A model generated the notes under the pieces. That model saw only the letters and a program-made list of their open reading frames with translations, had not been told where the DNA came from and made no database searches. A stretch of 16,459 bases of DNA from Scenedesmus sp. ARA3 (Eukaryota > Chlorophyta > Chlorophyceae > Sphaeropleales > Scenedesmaceae), in assembly GCA_004335835.1 (NCBI GenBank), contig RWJK01001053.1, forward strand, positions 6,998-23,456, read 5' to 3'. Positions 16,236-16,459 of the stretch are shown piece after piece. The first letter of the stretch is position 1. Every line of letters begins with the position of its first letter. The position numbers and the translations under genes were made by a program.

Positions 16236-16396
16236 AGACAAAAGTTACTATGCAGGCAGCAGCAGCTCAGCACTAGGAAGCAGTTAGCGCGACACTAAGA
16301 GCACAGGCGTGGCGCTACATATATGGACGCGCTGTGCACCCAAGACGTGGCTGCGCCTGCAGCACTTGCCCCCCAGCAGCCCAACACGCACAAGTC

Positions 16397-16459
16397 TGCT
16401 GCTGCAACACACAGCACATGCTGCTGCAACACACAGCACATGCTGCTGCAACACACAGC
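16397..16459. repeat. 22-base tandem repeat cut by the window end
   Basis: Two full copies of a 22-base unit starting TGCTGCTGCAACACAC (16397-16418 and 16419-16440) and 19 bases of a third reach the window end. The array probably continues to the right. Confidence 0.95.

Overview
The window looks like nuclear DNA of a green alga, most likely Chlorophyceae. The reasons are a GC-rich sequence saturated with CTG/CAG triplets, many spectinucleate-free short exons split by 65-500 bp GT-AG introns with GTGAG donors, Ala/Gln homopolymer inserts in otherwise conserved proteins, TGTAA-type polyadenylation signals, and a MYND zinc finger of the C-x4-C type that is abundant in chlorophytes. No prokaryotic operon, IS element, CRISPR array or convincing tRNA is visible. 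The clade assignment is inference.

Layout, left to right. (1) 1-728 (+): the last exon of a TFIP11/NTR1-type spliceosome-disassembly factor, entered from an intron whose 3' end is a (GCT)18 tract. (2) 729-1639: spacer. (3) 1640-6722 (+): a complete translesion DNA polymerase eta (POLH/RAD30) gene. I reconstruct nine exons; every junction is phase-compatible and they give an 859-residue protein with catalytic D48, D230 and E231 and a C-terminal PIP-like motif. (4) 6723-7382: spacer or unresolved 5' exons. (5) about 7383-10729 (+): a multi-exon protein of unknown function ending in a MYND zinc finger. (6) 10730-12161: convergent intergenic region with TGTAA signals for both flanking genes and an unusual 28 bp duplication. 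(7) 12162 to about 13689 (-): a two-exon F-box-like plus SAP-domain protein, whose 5' end is unresolved. (8) about 13690-15600: a region depleted of CTG/CAG triplets in which I see no gene. (9) about 15600-16459 (-): parts of an unrecognised gene, one exon well supported, bounded by a (CTG)10CAG acceptor on its sense strand.

The genes do not form a pathway. The first two are housekeeping functions (spliceosome recycling and DNA damage tolerance) that sit head-to-tail. The strongest unexplained signal is shared architecture: introns of several genes end in (CTG)n followed directly or closely by the acceptor AG, replacing the usual polypyrimidine tract. Exonic copies of the same triplet are kept in the frames that read Ala or Gln.
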